A DNA stretch of 64,000 bases from Amycolatopsis albispora (lineage in GTDB: Bacteria; Actinomycetota; Actinomycetes; Mycobacteriales; Pseudonocardiaceae). The translations under genes were made by a program, and so were the position numbers. The DNA is taken from assembly GCF_003312875.1 (NCBI RefSeq), contig NZ_CP015163.1:5208001-5272000 (forward strand), written 5' to 3'. The notes beneath the pieces were generated by a model, which searched no databases, had not been told where the DNA came from, and saw only the letters and a program-made list of their open reading frames with translations. Below are positions 43,814 to 52,444 of the stretch, one piece after another (the first letter of the stretch is position 1; every line of letters starts with the position of its first letter).

Positions 43814-44547
43814 TGTGCGTCTCCGTCCAGCCCCTGCAGGGCCTCGTAGGTCATGCGGACGGTGTCCTCGGCGATCTGGCGTCCCTCCGGGCCGGCCCAG
43901 TCGACTATGAAGGGGTCGTCGGGGATGCGTAACGAGACCAGGACCTGGATGATCTGGCGCATTTCCTCGTCGGCTTGGCGCACGGCGTGCAGGTCGGTGA
44001 TACGGCTGAGACGTTCGGCGATGACGGGAACCCGGTTGTAGACGTACTGGGCGAGGAACGTTTCCAGCATGGTGAGCAGGTTCTCGCGCGAGACGGTCAT
44101 CTCGACGGTGTCGGTCAACTCGGTCCAGGTATCGGCGTCGCCGAAGACCTCGTCCAGCACGTCGCACGCGGCGTCGCGGGCGGCTTGGGAGTCCAGATCA
44201 TCGCCGTCACCGGCGATGAAGGTGATCAGTTCGTCCAGCACGTCGAACCGGGTCCGGCCAACGAGAGTGGCCAGTCCCAGCGAGGTCAGCGTGTTTTCAA
44301 GCCCGGTTCCACCGACTCCAGCGAGCAAGGCGCCGAGGCGCTGGACGCCGCTGCGTCCGGCACGGGCGCCGGCTGCAGCACCGCCAGCTCCCCCTAACAC
44401 GGGAACGTGGCGAGCGAGCACCCGCTGGGCGTACGTGCGGGTGCTCGGAGATCCGGAAGTAAGCCCGCGCACATAGGACGCGGTCGCGTGTTTAAGCGGA
44501 GTCCACGCTCCGCCGCTGCCCGCGGTTCGATCAGCCGAGGTGCCCAT
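43810..44547 (-). CDS. qatB: QatB, Qat anti-phage system component
   Basis: 245 residues from ATG 44547, whose first base is the last base of the qatA stop (TGATG). It begins with a polar Ser/Thr/Gly-rich segment (TPLKHATASYVRG), then a Gly/Ala-rich stretch with GGAGGAAAGARAG, then an all-helical domain (LENTLTSLGLATLVGRTRFD, FDVLDELITFIAGDGDDLD). No catalytic motif. This matches the QatB component of known systems in size, order and low complexity. Confidence 0.85.
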   Translation of the reverse strand: MGTSADRTAGSGGAWTPLKHATASYVRGLTSGSPSTRTYAQRVLARHVPVLGGAGGAAAGARAGRSGVQRLGALLAGVGGTGLENTLTSLGLATLVGRTRFDVLDELITFIAGDGDDLDSQAARDAACDVLDEVFGDADTWTELTDTVEMTVSRENLLTMLETFLAQYVYNRVPVIAERLSRITDLHAVRQADEEMRQIIQVLVSLRIPDDPFIVDWAGPEGRQIAEDTVRMTYEALQGLDGDAQ

Positions 44548-46559
44548 CAGCGCCGGCCGCCGCGTCGTTGAGCTTGACGCGCGGCGCCGATCACGCCCTT
44601 CAGACCAGGGGCGTCGCTGTTTTCCCACCGGTCCAGCAGGGCGGACACCATCGGGTTCTCAACTGGGAGGCGGAGGACGGCGTTCCCGGCCTGCCCGCGT
44701 GGGACCGCCTCGGGTGGAATCCTCATCAAGGCGTCGCAGATGGCCGACAGGGTGTCGGGCGCCCGCTCGGCGAGTTCAATCGCGGCGAGGAAGGCCGGGC
44801 CGCCCGGTCGCCGCGTCAGCACCTCCACCAACGCCTCCACGAGCTGGACACGCTCGTCGTCAGGCAGCTTTCCGATCTCATCACAAGCGAGCCGCCGCAC
44901 ACCGGCGACCTCGGTCTGCACCCTGGCGAGCAGCTCCTGCAGGTGCGGAAGCAACCGCGTGACGGCGACGCCGAAGGCGAGCTTGTCGCGGGAGTAGGTG
45001 AAGTACGGCCCCAGATCTAGCTCGCCGAGCGGAGGCTCCAGCCGCAGCCACGCACGCACGTGCGTTTTGTCCGCCCACGTCCGCACCTCTTCGGCGACCT
45101 GCGGCTGTTGGGCGACCCTCCGCCCCCGCTTGGCGGCGGATGCCCGGCGGGCGCCCGAAGACTCGTCGGCGGTCTCGCCCTCGTCTGGGCGCGACGTGTC
45201 CCCTTCGTCGTCCGGTTCAGAGGTGGTTGATCCGGCCCGCGCGATGGACTCCGCAGCCGCGAGCTCCGGGATCGGTCCGGGTGAGGTGAGTTGCCAGTCG
45301 AACAGCCGCTGAAAGTCGCTGAAGTGCTGTTCCTCCAGGACCATGAGCTTGGCCAGCACAGGTAGGTCAAGGGCGATCCTCCGACGCTGCGCGCTGCGGT
45401 GCTTAAGCAACAGGTTGTTGAGGAACCGCTTGAGCTGCCTCGGATTCCCGCGCAGGCCGCCCCCGAGTACCTCGGCGATGCTCGCCGCCCAGTTCAGGTC
45501 GCGCACCAGATCGGGCGGCACGTCGCCGAGGATCGCTCCGGCCATGCCGACGTTGAACGCCACCTGCAGGTTGCCGGCTTCGCGGCGACGGCGAGTCTCG
45601 GCGAGGACCTTGGCGAACTGCTCGTCGTCGAGGCGTAGTTCGGCCAGCAGCAGGTTGACGTAGGTGTCGGCCTCCGGCGCGGACAGCGGCGGGATGGCCA
45701 CCTTGAGCTGCAGCATCTTCTCCAGATAGTCGGCCCCGATCCCGGCGCCGTCTGGCCGCTGCAGCTGCGGGTAGCGCGAGTCGATCGCGGACTCCACGAC
45801 CGCCTGGTTGGCTGCCAGGACGTAGGCGGTCTTGGGCGTGTTGAGGAACAGCCGGATCGCCTCGAAGGTGTCCACCACGGTCTCGGGCAGGCACCGGTCG
45901 AGGTCGTCGATGAACACCACCACGGCGTCTACGGCTTCCAACATCGAGACGACCTTCGCGAACTCCGCCCGGAACCGTCCCGCGTCCGTGATTGCCTCAG
46001 CCGTGCCGTTGCCCGAGACGGCCTGCTTGGCCTTGGGGTCTTCCAGCAGCTTGTTCGCCTCGCTCGCAGCCGCATTCACCCCCGCCTTCGTCACGTCCAG
46101 GACCTGCGGAGCCATGCTGGGATCAATCGCCAGAAGCGCGAGAGGTGCCGCGGCCTGGGCGGTAGACACCGCGACCCGTCCGCCCCTGCGCCCCCACCGG
46201 CCGAGGCCCTGGGCGAACCTGCGGAGCCTGGTCACCTGTTCCTGCTGATCACGACCGGCTCGTGCGCCGATCGCGTCGAGCACGGTCGTCATCAGCGCGA
46301 CCTTGACGTCGTCGTAGTCCTCGTACTGCCAGGGGCTGAACTCGACGCACACGTACCGTGACGGTGACTCGTCGTCGTCCCGGATCTTCAGCAGCTCCTG
46401 CCGGGTGATCCGCATCAGGCTGCTCTTCCCGGAGCCCCAGTCCCCGAGCAGGCCCACCGTCAGTGGGAGCAGTCGCGGCTCGGTGAGCGCCACGAACAGG
46501 GTGTCCACCAGGAAGTCGAAGCCGAGAAGATCAACCTCGGTTTCGTTATCCGCCCACAT
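44547..46559 (-). CDS. qatA: QatA, KAP-family P-loop NTPase
   Basis: 670 residues from ATG 46559; a longer frame to 46628 adds an Arg-rich unsupported start. Walker A is GDWGSGKSS at 39-47; the Walker B region is AVVVFIDDLDRC, typical of KAP ATPases (DxxDR). A helical insertion at about 115-190 (RFAQGLGRWGRRGG, then ALLAIDPSMAP) replaces the membrane hairpin of some KAP proteins. The charged middle (TTSEPDDEGDTSRPDEGETA) is a linker before the C-terminal domain. It is the ATPase of the QatABCD anti-phage system, first gene of the operon. Confidence 0.92.
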   Translation of the reverse strand: MWADNETEVDLLGFDFLVDTLFVALTEPRLLPLTVGLLGDWGSGKSSLMRITRQELLKIRDDDESPSRYVCVEFSPWQYEDYDDVKVALMTTVLDAIGARAGRDQQEQVTRLRRFAQGLGRWGRRGGRVAVSTAQAAAPLALLAIDPSMAPQVLDVTKAGVNAAASEANKLLEDPKAKQAVSGNGTAEAITDAGRFRAEFAKVVSMLEAVDAVVVFIDDLDRCLPETVVDTFEAIRLFLNTPKTAYVLAANQAVVESAIDSRYPQLQRPDGAGIGADYLEKMLQLKVAIPPLSAPEADTYVNLLLAELRLDDEQFAKVLAETRRRREAGNLQVAFNVGMAGAILGDVPPDLVRDLNWAASIAEVLGGGLRGNPRQLKRFLNNLLLKHRSAQRRRIALDLPVLAKLMVLEEQHFSDFQRLFDWQLTSPGPIPELAAAESIARAGSTTSEPDDEGDTSRPDEGETADESSGARRASAAKRGRRVAQQPQVAEEVRTWADKTHVRAWLRLEPPLGELDLGPYFTYSRDKLAFGVAVTRLLPHLQELLARVQTEVAGVRRLACDEIGKLPDDERVQLVEALVEVLTRRPGGPAFLAAIELAERAPDTLSAICDALMRIPPEAVPRGQAGNAVLRLPVENPMVSALLDRWENSDAPGLKGVIGAARQAQRRGGRR

Positions 46560-46861
46560 CGCCCGCTCCGTCCGACGCGGCAACTTGAGGCATCCGCTCC
46601 TCGGTGGCCGCTGGCCGAAGGCGAACATCGAGGATAGATCGGCGATCAGCGTCGATGGTCATTTGACAGAAGTGTCGCCGCAGACCACGTACTGTTACGG
46701 TCAGTTACCGAGGCGTGATCAGTATGTTGCGATCACGGCGCAGCTGGCAGCAGTGTCCAGGCGGTGTCTTCGCGCCGTTGCAGACCGCTGAACGAGACCC
46801 CTCAGGCCCACTGGTCCGTCGCTACGTTTCTATAGAGTTCAACGATCGGCCTCCTCACCCG
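46560..46861. other. Intergenic region upstream of qatA
   Basis: 302 bp separate the qat operon from the 3' end of the helicase gene on the same strand. No gene was seen. A minus-strand TATCCT at about 46637-46632 is a possible -10 for qatA, but no matching -35 is convincing. Confidence 0.4.
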
Positions 46862-49800
46862 CTAGTCGGGTGCGACGATCTCAGGAGCCATAAAGTTTAG
46901 GTCGTGGCCTTGCATGGTTATGACGATGTCGAGCCCGCTCGCCAGGACAGCGTCGACATCTGCATGTAGATCGACATCGACAACTGCGACAGCTAGGCCA
47001 GACTCGCTGACAATCTGTAGTTCGGAAGGCGCGTCAGTCGTTGTCGAAATGTAGACGATCTCTGGTGTCTGGTGGGAAATTGTAAGCTCACTGCGAAGCC
47101 TCACCTGGGCGCGTCCTGTCTCCAGCAGAGATCGCAGCACATTGTTTCGGCGAACTCGGATGAACTGCAAGAGATCGAGCACCTCGCGCGCCACGGCGTC
47201 AAATGTGCTCCGCCAGCCTCGGATGTGCATGCCTGCGAGCCAGGACCGGACATCTTCCACCTCGACACCTTGGCGCTGCGCCTCGCTCCCAATGACATGT
47301 GCCAGTCGACGAGAACGGACTCCTTCATTGAGCAACGCCAGGGCATGCGGCGTGTTGACGCCGTGTCGGATACACCACGCAGTGTCTGGTCGAAGGCGAC
47401 TTACGAGGCCGGCCTCCTCAAGGCTAGCGTTGGCCTGCTCAATGAGCACCCCCACAGTCCAAGCCAGGTAATGTTCGAATGTTGAGCTGATGGCGTCAAC
47501 AGTCTGCTCCAACTGCCACTCGACGGCCAGGCCGGGAAGAATCCGTTCGGCAAGAGCGGGAACGTCAAGGCCGTTTATCCACCCTGTCAATCCATCCACA
47601 ATGGACACATCGATTAGGTTCTTGTCTCCCTTAGCTCTCGTCGACCAGAACTTCCAGCAGTTGTCGGCCTCCGGTTGCGCCAGCAGTCGCGCGAGTACTT
47701 GTTGTTCCGCCAGAAGAAGAATGGTGTCGTTGAGCGGCCAGTACCAAGCGTCATCAGGGATAGCCAAACCTAGTTGGCGAAGCTCGCCTTCCCGCGTGAC
47801 AACGGCATCAACTACCTGACCGGCAATCGCATCTAGCCGTGCCGCTGTACCGAGCGAAGTCCCGGCAGCTGTCCAACGCCGCCGCTGTGCCGGGCTTGTA
47901 CGTTCGTAGGTGGCTCGAACCTGCTCGGCCAGCCGCAGCCAACGTTGCCGAAGCGCCGGATCCATCTGCTGAAATGCCAGTAGTTTACCGAGGACGATGT
48001 CCATCTGTATGGGGTCGTCGAAGAGCGTCCACAATGGCTGCAGCGTCGTCAGGACAAACCACGTATACGACACGAAGTCAGACACGACCGTGTCTGGCGC
48101 AAGCTGAAATACGGCGTCAGCCGTAGTGGCGATGAGCTCTTCGGCGTCAGCCAGAGCTGTCAGCGACTCCTCTGCCAAGAGAGTGGAACGGGCTTCGAGC
48201 GCCTCGTCATTCGGGCGGAGCTCGTCGAAGTCCTTCAGCTCGGACTGCTTTTGCAGCGCAAGCACGATCCAGCCTTCGGACTCACGGCCGGCTCGTCCAG
48301 CTCGCCCGATGGCGTTCATGAGCCGTGCGGCTCCGAGTTGGGCTCCAGGGTGCTGACCTTCGAATCGAGTTTCGGCGATCACGACCGTTCGAACCGGCAG
48401 GTTTACCCCGTCGGTCAGCGTGCTTGTAGAAACGATCGCCAGCACGATCTCAGTCCGGACTGCTTCCTCGATCGCGTCGAGGACGTCTACAGGCAGGCCG
48501 GCATGGTGGTACGCGACGCCGTGCTCGGCGCAGGCAATGAGCGGATGCTGGTCACCCAGCCGCTCACGAAGGAACTCGACAAGCTCACGCGTGGGTTCGC
48601 GTGGCGGTAGGTAGCCTGCCAATGCTTTGGCGGCGTCACGGGCCATAGTCCGCGACGAGACGATCATCAGCAGACTGCCCGCATGCGTCAATATCGACGC
48701 TGCGGCGGCGAAGATCTTGTACGCTGGCGTGCCTCCGCTGTCCTTGGTGAGTTTGCCGCCGGAATCTTCCTTAAGGACCAAATTTCCGAGTGGCTCTTCT
48801 GGACGCGTTGTCAGTTTTGTAACTGGCCCCGCCTCGGCGGGACGTAGTCGCAACTGTGCCACCTGCGGCACGGTAACTCGCGTTGGCCACTGAGCCGACT
48901 TGCGAGGACTCCGCACTGCGGCTTCCCAGACCGGCTGAGTGTTGAGTAGGGCATGGAGACGGCGCGGCCCCCGCCAAGCGGACGTGAACAGTACTTCCGG
49001 GCGCTCCGCGTCGAGCCAGGACGCGAGCGAGGCAGCATTCCCGAGTACACCGGAGAGAAGCACGATCCGCGGGTTGTCGGCCGCCGCCATGAGGTAGGCA
49101 AGCAGTCCTTCGACGGTGAATCCTCGGCCCGGTTGCGCCAGTAGGTGTGCTTCGTCGATGACGAATAAGGAGAAGCGTTGCATCACAGCGTCGGCGTCGT
49201 GACGCAGCAGGTGCATCAGTCGTTCGGGTGTCGTGACCTCAACGTCAGTGGAGTCTTGCGAGAAGGACAGTATGTCGAAGAGGTCGCTGTCTTCACTCAA
49301 CTCACGGTTGAGCACGCGGAGTCGCCCCGACAGCGCCTTCCGCATCTCTCGTCCAAGACTGCGCAAGGGGGTGACGTAACAGACTCCACCAGGCTGTGTC
49401 GCGACGTGTGTGCAGATGATCAGCTGCGCGAGCAAAGTTTTCCCGGCGCTGGTGGGTACTGACAAGAGCAAGCGGCGCGTCGCTGGATCCAAAGGGTTCA
49501 TTCCTGGCCGCGCAAGCAGTTCTCTTTGGGGTGGCCACAGGGTTAGGACTGGCGGGTCAGCCAGACAGAACGCCTGTGCCACGGCGTTCGGAGTTCCAGG
49601 GGGAAGGATCGAGTAGAGGCTGCCGGATTCGAGGCCATCGGCGATCGCCAACAAGTGCGCGGCTACCCAGCGAGCGTCGAGGTCTCCAGTTCCCGCGGTA
49701 CCGTCCAGAACGGACAGCAAAGCGGCTCGGGCTACTGGCAGCTGACGACCGGTACCGAACGCCAAGAAGCGAAGCAGCGACCACACGGCGCGTACTATCT

Positions 49801-50377
49801 GTTGCGCTGGACCGAACATCGTCGACTGGAGATCATCGAGTTCGACCGTCGCGGCAAGTTCGGTGAGCTGGCGTCGCCAACTGCGAAGTAGAGGGAACAG
49901 GAACCTCGTGTCGAGACCGAGGAAGGCGACGCCAGCCTCGACTGCCAAGGTTTCAGCGTGGTCGACAAGTGGGGTGTTGTCGACCAATAGATCCGAGACA
50001 CGGCGATATACGGCTGTCGCGTTCGGATCAAGATCAGCCCGTCGGTAGCCGACTTGCGCACCGAAAGCGAGGTTCAGGCGTTGACGTGCATCATGGCGGG
50101 GGTCCGCCAAGGTCAAGTCGAAGACGTGAGCGCTTACCGCGAAAGCCCGACGCTGTCGTGCTGGTGTGTACAACTCTGCGGCTTCGGAGGCCGATGCGAC
50201 GGCGTGGAGGTACCACGCGGCACGTTCGAGGGTTTCGTCAACGGCGAAGTCTCCGCGGAAGGCCCGTATTTCGACGTCAGCGATCAGGCTCGCCAACTCT
50301 TGTGGTGAGGGCAGGACGCCCGGTTGGTGGACACCAAGCGCCTCGACGAGGTCTGGCAGGTTCAGAGCGCGCTCCAT
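46862..50377 (-). CDS. DEAD/DEAH-box Ski2-like helicase of a Hachiman-like system
   Basis: 1171 residues from ATG 50377 behind AGGAGG. The N-terminal 280 residues are family-specific. Helicase motifs: I PTSAGKT (308-314), II DEAH (408-411), III-region VLLSGVLGNAAS, IV LLMIVSSRTMARDA, GVAYHHAGLPVDV, and VI RLMNAIGRAGRAG. The last 450 residues are helical and unassigned. Size, and coupling to an upstream PD-(D/E)XK-like gene (16-bp overlap), resemble HamB of Hachiman anti-phage defence, in which nuclease HamA is paired with a helicase. The family assignment to HamB is tentative. Confidence 0.82.
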   Translation of the reverse strand: MERALNLPDLVEALGVHQPGVLPSPQELASLIADVEIRAFRGDFAVDETLERAAWYLHAVASASEAAELYTPARQRRAFAVSAHVFDLTLADPRHDARQRLNLAFGAQVGYRRADLDPNATAVYRRVSDLLVDNTPLVDHAETLAVEAGVAFLGLDTRFLFPLLRSWRRQLTELAATVELDDLQSTMFGPAQQIVRAVWSLLRFLAFGTGRQLPVARAALLSVLDGTAGTGDLDARWVAAHLLAIADGLESGSLYSILPPGTPNAVAQAFCLADPPVLTLWPPQRELLARPGMNPLDPATRRLLLSVPTSAGKTLLAQLIICTHVATQPGGVCYVTPLRSLGREMRKALSGRLRVLNRELSEDSDLFDILSFSQDSTDVEVTTPERLMHLLRHDADAVMQRFSLFVIDEAHLLAQPGRGFTVEGLLAYLMAAADNPRIVLLSGVLGNAASLASWLDAERPEVLFTSAWRGPRRLHALLNTQPVWEAAVRSPRKSAQWPTRVTVPQVAQLRLRPAEAGPVTKLTTRPEEPLGNLVLKEDSGGKLTKDSGGTPAYKIFAAAASILTHAGSLLMIVSSRTMARDAAKALAGYLPPREPTRELVEFLRERLGDQHPLIACAEHGVAYHHAGLPVDVLDAIEEAVRTEIVLAIVSTSTLTDGVNLPVRTVVIAETRFEGQHPGAQLGAARLMNAIGRAGRAGRESEGWIVLALQKQSELKDFDELRPNDEALEARSTLLAEESLTALADAEELIATTADAVFQLAPDTVVSDFVSYTWFVLTTLQPLWTLFDDPIQMDIVLGKLLAFQQMDPALRQRWLRLAEQVRATYERTSPAQRRRWTAAGTSLGTAARLDAIAGQVVDAVVTREGELRQLGLAIPDDAWYWPLNDTILLLAEQQVLARLLAQPEADNCWKFWSTRAKGDKNLIDVSIVDGLTGWINGLDVPALAERILPGLAVEWQLEQTVDAISSTFEHYLAWTVGVLIEQANASLEEAGLVSRLRPDTAWCIRHGVNTPHALALLNEGVRSRRLAHVIGSEAQRQGVEVEDVRSWLAGMHIRGWRSTFDAVAREVLDLLQFIRVRRNNVLRSLLETGRAQVRLRSELTISHQTPEIVYISTTTDAPSELQIVSESGLAVAVVDVDLHADVDAVLASGLDIVITMQGHDLNFMAPEIVAPD

Positions 50378-51345
50378 ACCATCCTCCTGACTTCGACGGC
50401 GAACTCAGTGAAGTTTTCGATCACGCAGAGCAGCCCTTCCAGTTGCCCTGCGTTGGTGAACTGGCCGAGGGTGCTTTCCAGTGGGGAGAAGCACGCCTCG
50501 GGAGGGCTCACAGTGCTGGTGGCAACACCGACTCCGGCTCCTGCTCGTGGGTCTGCGTTGATCCATAGATCACCCAGCTCGGCAAAGAGAATTCCGAGAT
50601 CACCGTCTGTCTGGCGATGAGCACTGGTGAGCTTGGCCAGATACTGCAGGCCCCTGGTGTTGAGTTGGTCAGACGCACGCTGCACAGTCGCGGTGACTAC
50701 AGAACTTTCTGTGTTGTGCTTCTTTATTTCCCACAGCCTGAAAAAGAGTGAGACGTTCGTGCCTGGTGGTGCATAGACGGCAAACCCATCTTCGCCTTGC
50801 TCTGTTACAGAGTAGCTCGGTTCGCTGAGGTATTTACGCTCGCGATGCGCGGCTTGCTGTTCTTTCATGATGAGATGCCACAGCCACTCGGCAACGAATC
50901 CCTCTAGGTGATTGCTTTTACCCTGCTTAGCCTTAGTGTCGCCGGGTTCAACAGCGCCAGGTCGACCAAAGACGGAGATGAGAAACGATAGAACAAGCTC
51001 TCGATCGTCTTCTGCTACAGCATTCGCGGACAAGGCCGCTGTGCGCCAACAAGCGAACGCTCGTGAGTTTCCGCATCGAAACTTCATGATCGCCTCTGCG
51101 ATGATCCACGCGACTGCGCTGCGGCGGTCGGCAGGGAAGTCGACCATTGCCACGAGATCCCATGCGCATTTTCCGGGTGCATGCTGACCTCTTGACTCGC
51201 TTGCCAAGAGGCGGCTGACCTGGTTGTCGTGCTGAGCTGCCAGTCGAGCAGCCTCGGCTGGGCTCGTCGACGGTGCGATGGTCACATCGGGGTGGTCACC
51301 TTCTGAACCGTCCTCCTCGGACGCGCTCCCGACGACGCTCTCCAC
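50362..51345 (-). CDS. HamA-like PD-(D/E)XK nuclease partner of the helicase
   Basis: 327 residues from GTG 51345. A candidate nuclease core lies at 145-215: Glu148/Glu153 in NHLEGFVAEWLWHL, Asp186 in EQGEDGFAVYAPPG and Glu206-X-Lys208 in LWEIKKH, spaced as in PD-(D/E)XK enzymes such as the DUF1837 nuclease HamA. The N-terminal 60 residues are charged and probably flexible. Its last 16 bases overlap the helicase start, so the two are translated together. Assignment as HamA is by motif and gene pairing, without alignment. Confidence 0.7.
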   Translation of the reverse strand: MESVVGSASEEDGSEGDHPDVTIAPSTSPAEAARLAAQHDNQVSRLLASESRGQHAPGKCAWDLVAMVDFPADRRSAVAWIIAEAIMKFRCGNSRAFACWRTAALSANAVAEDDRELVLSFLISVFGRPGAVEPGDTKAKQGKSNHLEGFVAEWLWHLIMKEQQAAHRERKYLSEPSYSVTEQGEDGFAVYAPPGTNVSLFFRLWEIKKHNTESSVVTATVQRASDQLNTRGLQYLAKLTSAHRQTDGDLGILFAELGDLWINADPRAGAGVGVATSTVSPPEACFSPLESTLGQFTNAGQLEGLLCVIENFTEFAVEVRRMVWSAL

Positions 51346-51468
51346 CCGGTGGACCCTACGCCGATGTCACCTCTGACCTGGAGAAGCTCGCCGACAGCGC
51401 CCCCAAACGGCCTAGCCGGACCTGTAGAGGCTCGTCGGTAGAGCGCCGGCACCTGGTGTCGCCCTTGC

Positions 51469-51768
51469 CTACTCGCATTTCCGCAGTGCGGTGAACGGAA
51501 CGAGCTGGTCAACCAGCTGCAGCTTATTGCCTCGGCCGTCTGCAAACGGGATCTCATAGTTGACGACACCGAGCCAGCCGCCGTCGACGGTGGGAAAACG
51601 GCCGTGGAGTCGACTTTGAACTCGACCGGCCATGTCCAAGCCGGTCGCGATGCGTGTCGGGGGAGCACCAGGTGGACGAGCGAGGAGGTCGTCCAGGCGC
51701 ACCCAGACGCTGGTGAGCACCGGCCTTCGGCCGTGAAGGGGGTCGGCCGTGGAGGGTGTCGCCCTCAC
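51469..51768 (-). CDS. Small hypothetical protein
   Basis: 99 residues; GTG 51768 is used, but GTG 51720 is also possible. It has VWVRLDDLLARPPGA at the N-terminus and a conserved-looking core (GGWLGVVNYEIPFADGRG, KLQLVDQLVPFTALR), suggesting a small beta-barrel. I recall similar small proteins in actinobacterial mobile regions, without function. Next gene upstream on the same strand ends 15 bp away. Confidence 0.6.
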   Translation of the reverse strand: MRATPSTADPLHGRRPVLTSVWVRLDDLLARPPGAPPTRIATGLDMAGRVQSRLHGRFPTVDGGWLGVVNYEIPFADGRGNKLQLVDQLVPFTALRKCE

Positions 51769-51782
51769 AGGTGGTGAACGGG

Positions 51783-52073
51783 CTATTGATCACCTTGGCC
51801 ACCCGCCAAGGACGGTGTTGTCCGAGCCCGATGGAGGACGAGGTCGCGATAGGTCTCCTCGTCCAGCTCGGCCCGGTCGGGTGTGGGGCGACTCGTGGTC
51901 AGTCGCCAGCAGTGGTCAGCGCCAGCGGCGGCACAGGCTGGGCAGCTGATGTGGACCTCGCCGTCCTGCACGACTGCCCGGAACTCGGATGGGACGAGCG
52001 TGTGCAAGCCCAGCTTGCACCTGGCCGGCTTGTAGAGAGGGTTAAAGCTGACCATTGACCGATCGTCAGGCAT
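51783..52073 (-). CDS. Small hypothetical protein with Cys pair
   Basis: 96 residues from ATG 52073; ATG 52055 is the other possibility. A basic N-terminus (PLYKPARCKLGLHTLVP) is followed by HISCPACAAAGADHCWRL, with three Cys and a His that could bind a metal, and an acidic C-terminus (DRAELDEETYRDLVLHRART). No family recognised. Part of a run of three small minus-strand genes. Confidence 0.55.
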   Translation of the reverse strand: MPDDRSMVSFNPLYKPARCKLGLHTLVPSEFRAVVQDGEVHISCPACAAAGADHCWRLTTSRPTPDRAELDEETYRDLVLHRARTTPSLAGGQGDQ

Positions 52074-52141
52074 GCATCCGCTTGGGACAGATCGTGGCCG
52101 CGATCCGCCGGGCGGCCGGTGGCGGCGTGTAGTCCCGTGTG

Positions 52142-52327
52142 TTAGCGGGTGGCGTGGTGGTCGCAGGTGTTGCACCAGGTGAGCTGGTGGATGGCGGTAG
52201 GCACGGCGCCATCCTCTTCGACCAGGTAGGTGATGACGGTCGCGCACGCTGCCTGGCAGATCTCGCACCAGAGGTCGTCGTCAGTGTCGAGGACCATGAT
52301 GCGCAGGTAGATGACCGGCAGTGTCAT
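52142..52327 (-). CDS. Small zinc-ribbon-like protein
   Basis: 61 residues from ATG 52327 behind GGGAGGTG. CEIC (about 21-24) and CNTC (about 52-55) frame a short strand-rich core (ATVITYLVEEDGAVPTAIH), a likely zinc ribbon. Role unknown; it may bind nucleic acid or partner proteins. It lies 117 bp downstream of pckG. Confidence 0.65.
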   Translation of the reverse strand: MTLPVIYLRIMVLDTDDDLWCEICQAACATVITYLVEEDGAVPTAIHQLTWCNTCDHHATR

Positions 52328-52444
52328 GTGTTGACACCTCCCGATGTTCGCCTTGGGCTTCGGGTGGGTCGCGGTGTGTGGGGATGCCCGGTGGTGGTGG
52401 GACTAGGCGGGGGGAGGTCGCGCCACCACCGGGCTGGCTTGTGG

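Noticed and set aside
46664..46700. TTGACA plus TACTGT as a plus-strand promoter
   Set aside because: The spacing of 21 bp is too long and no plus-strand gene follows.
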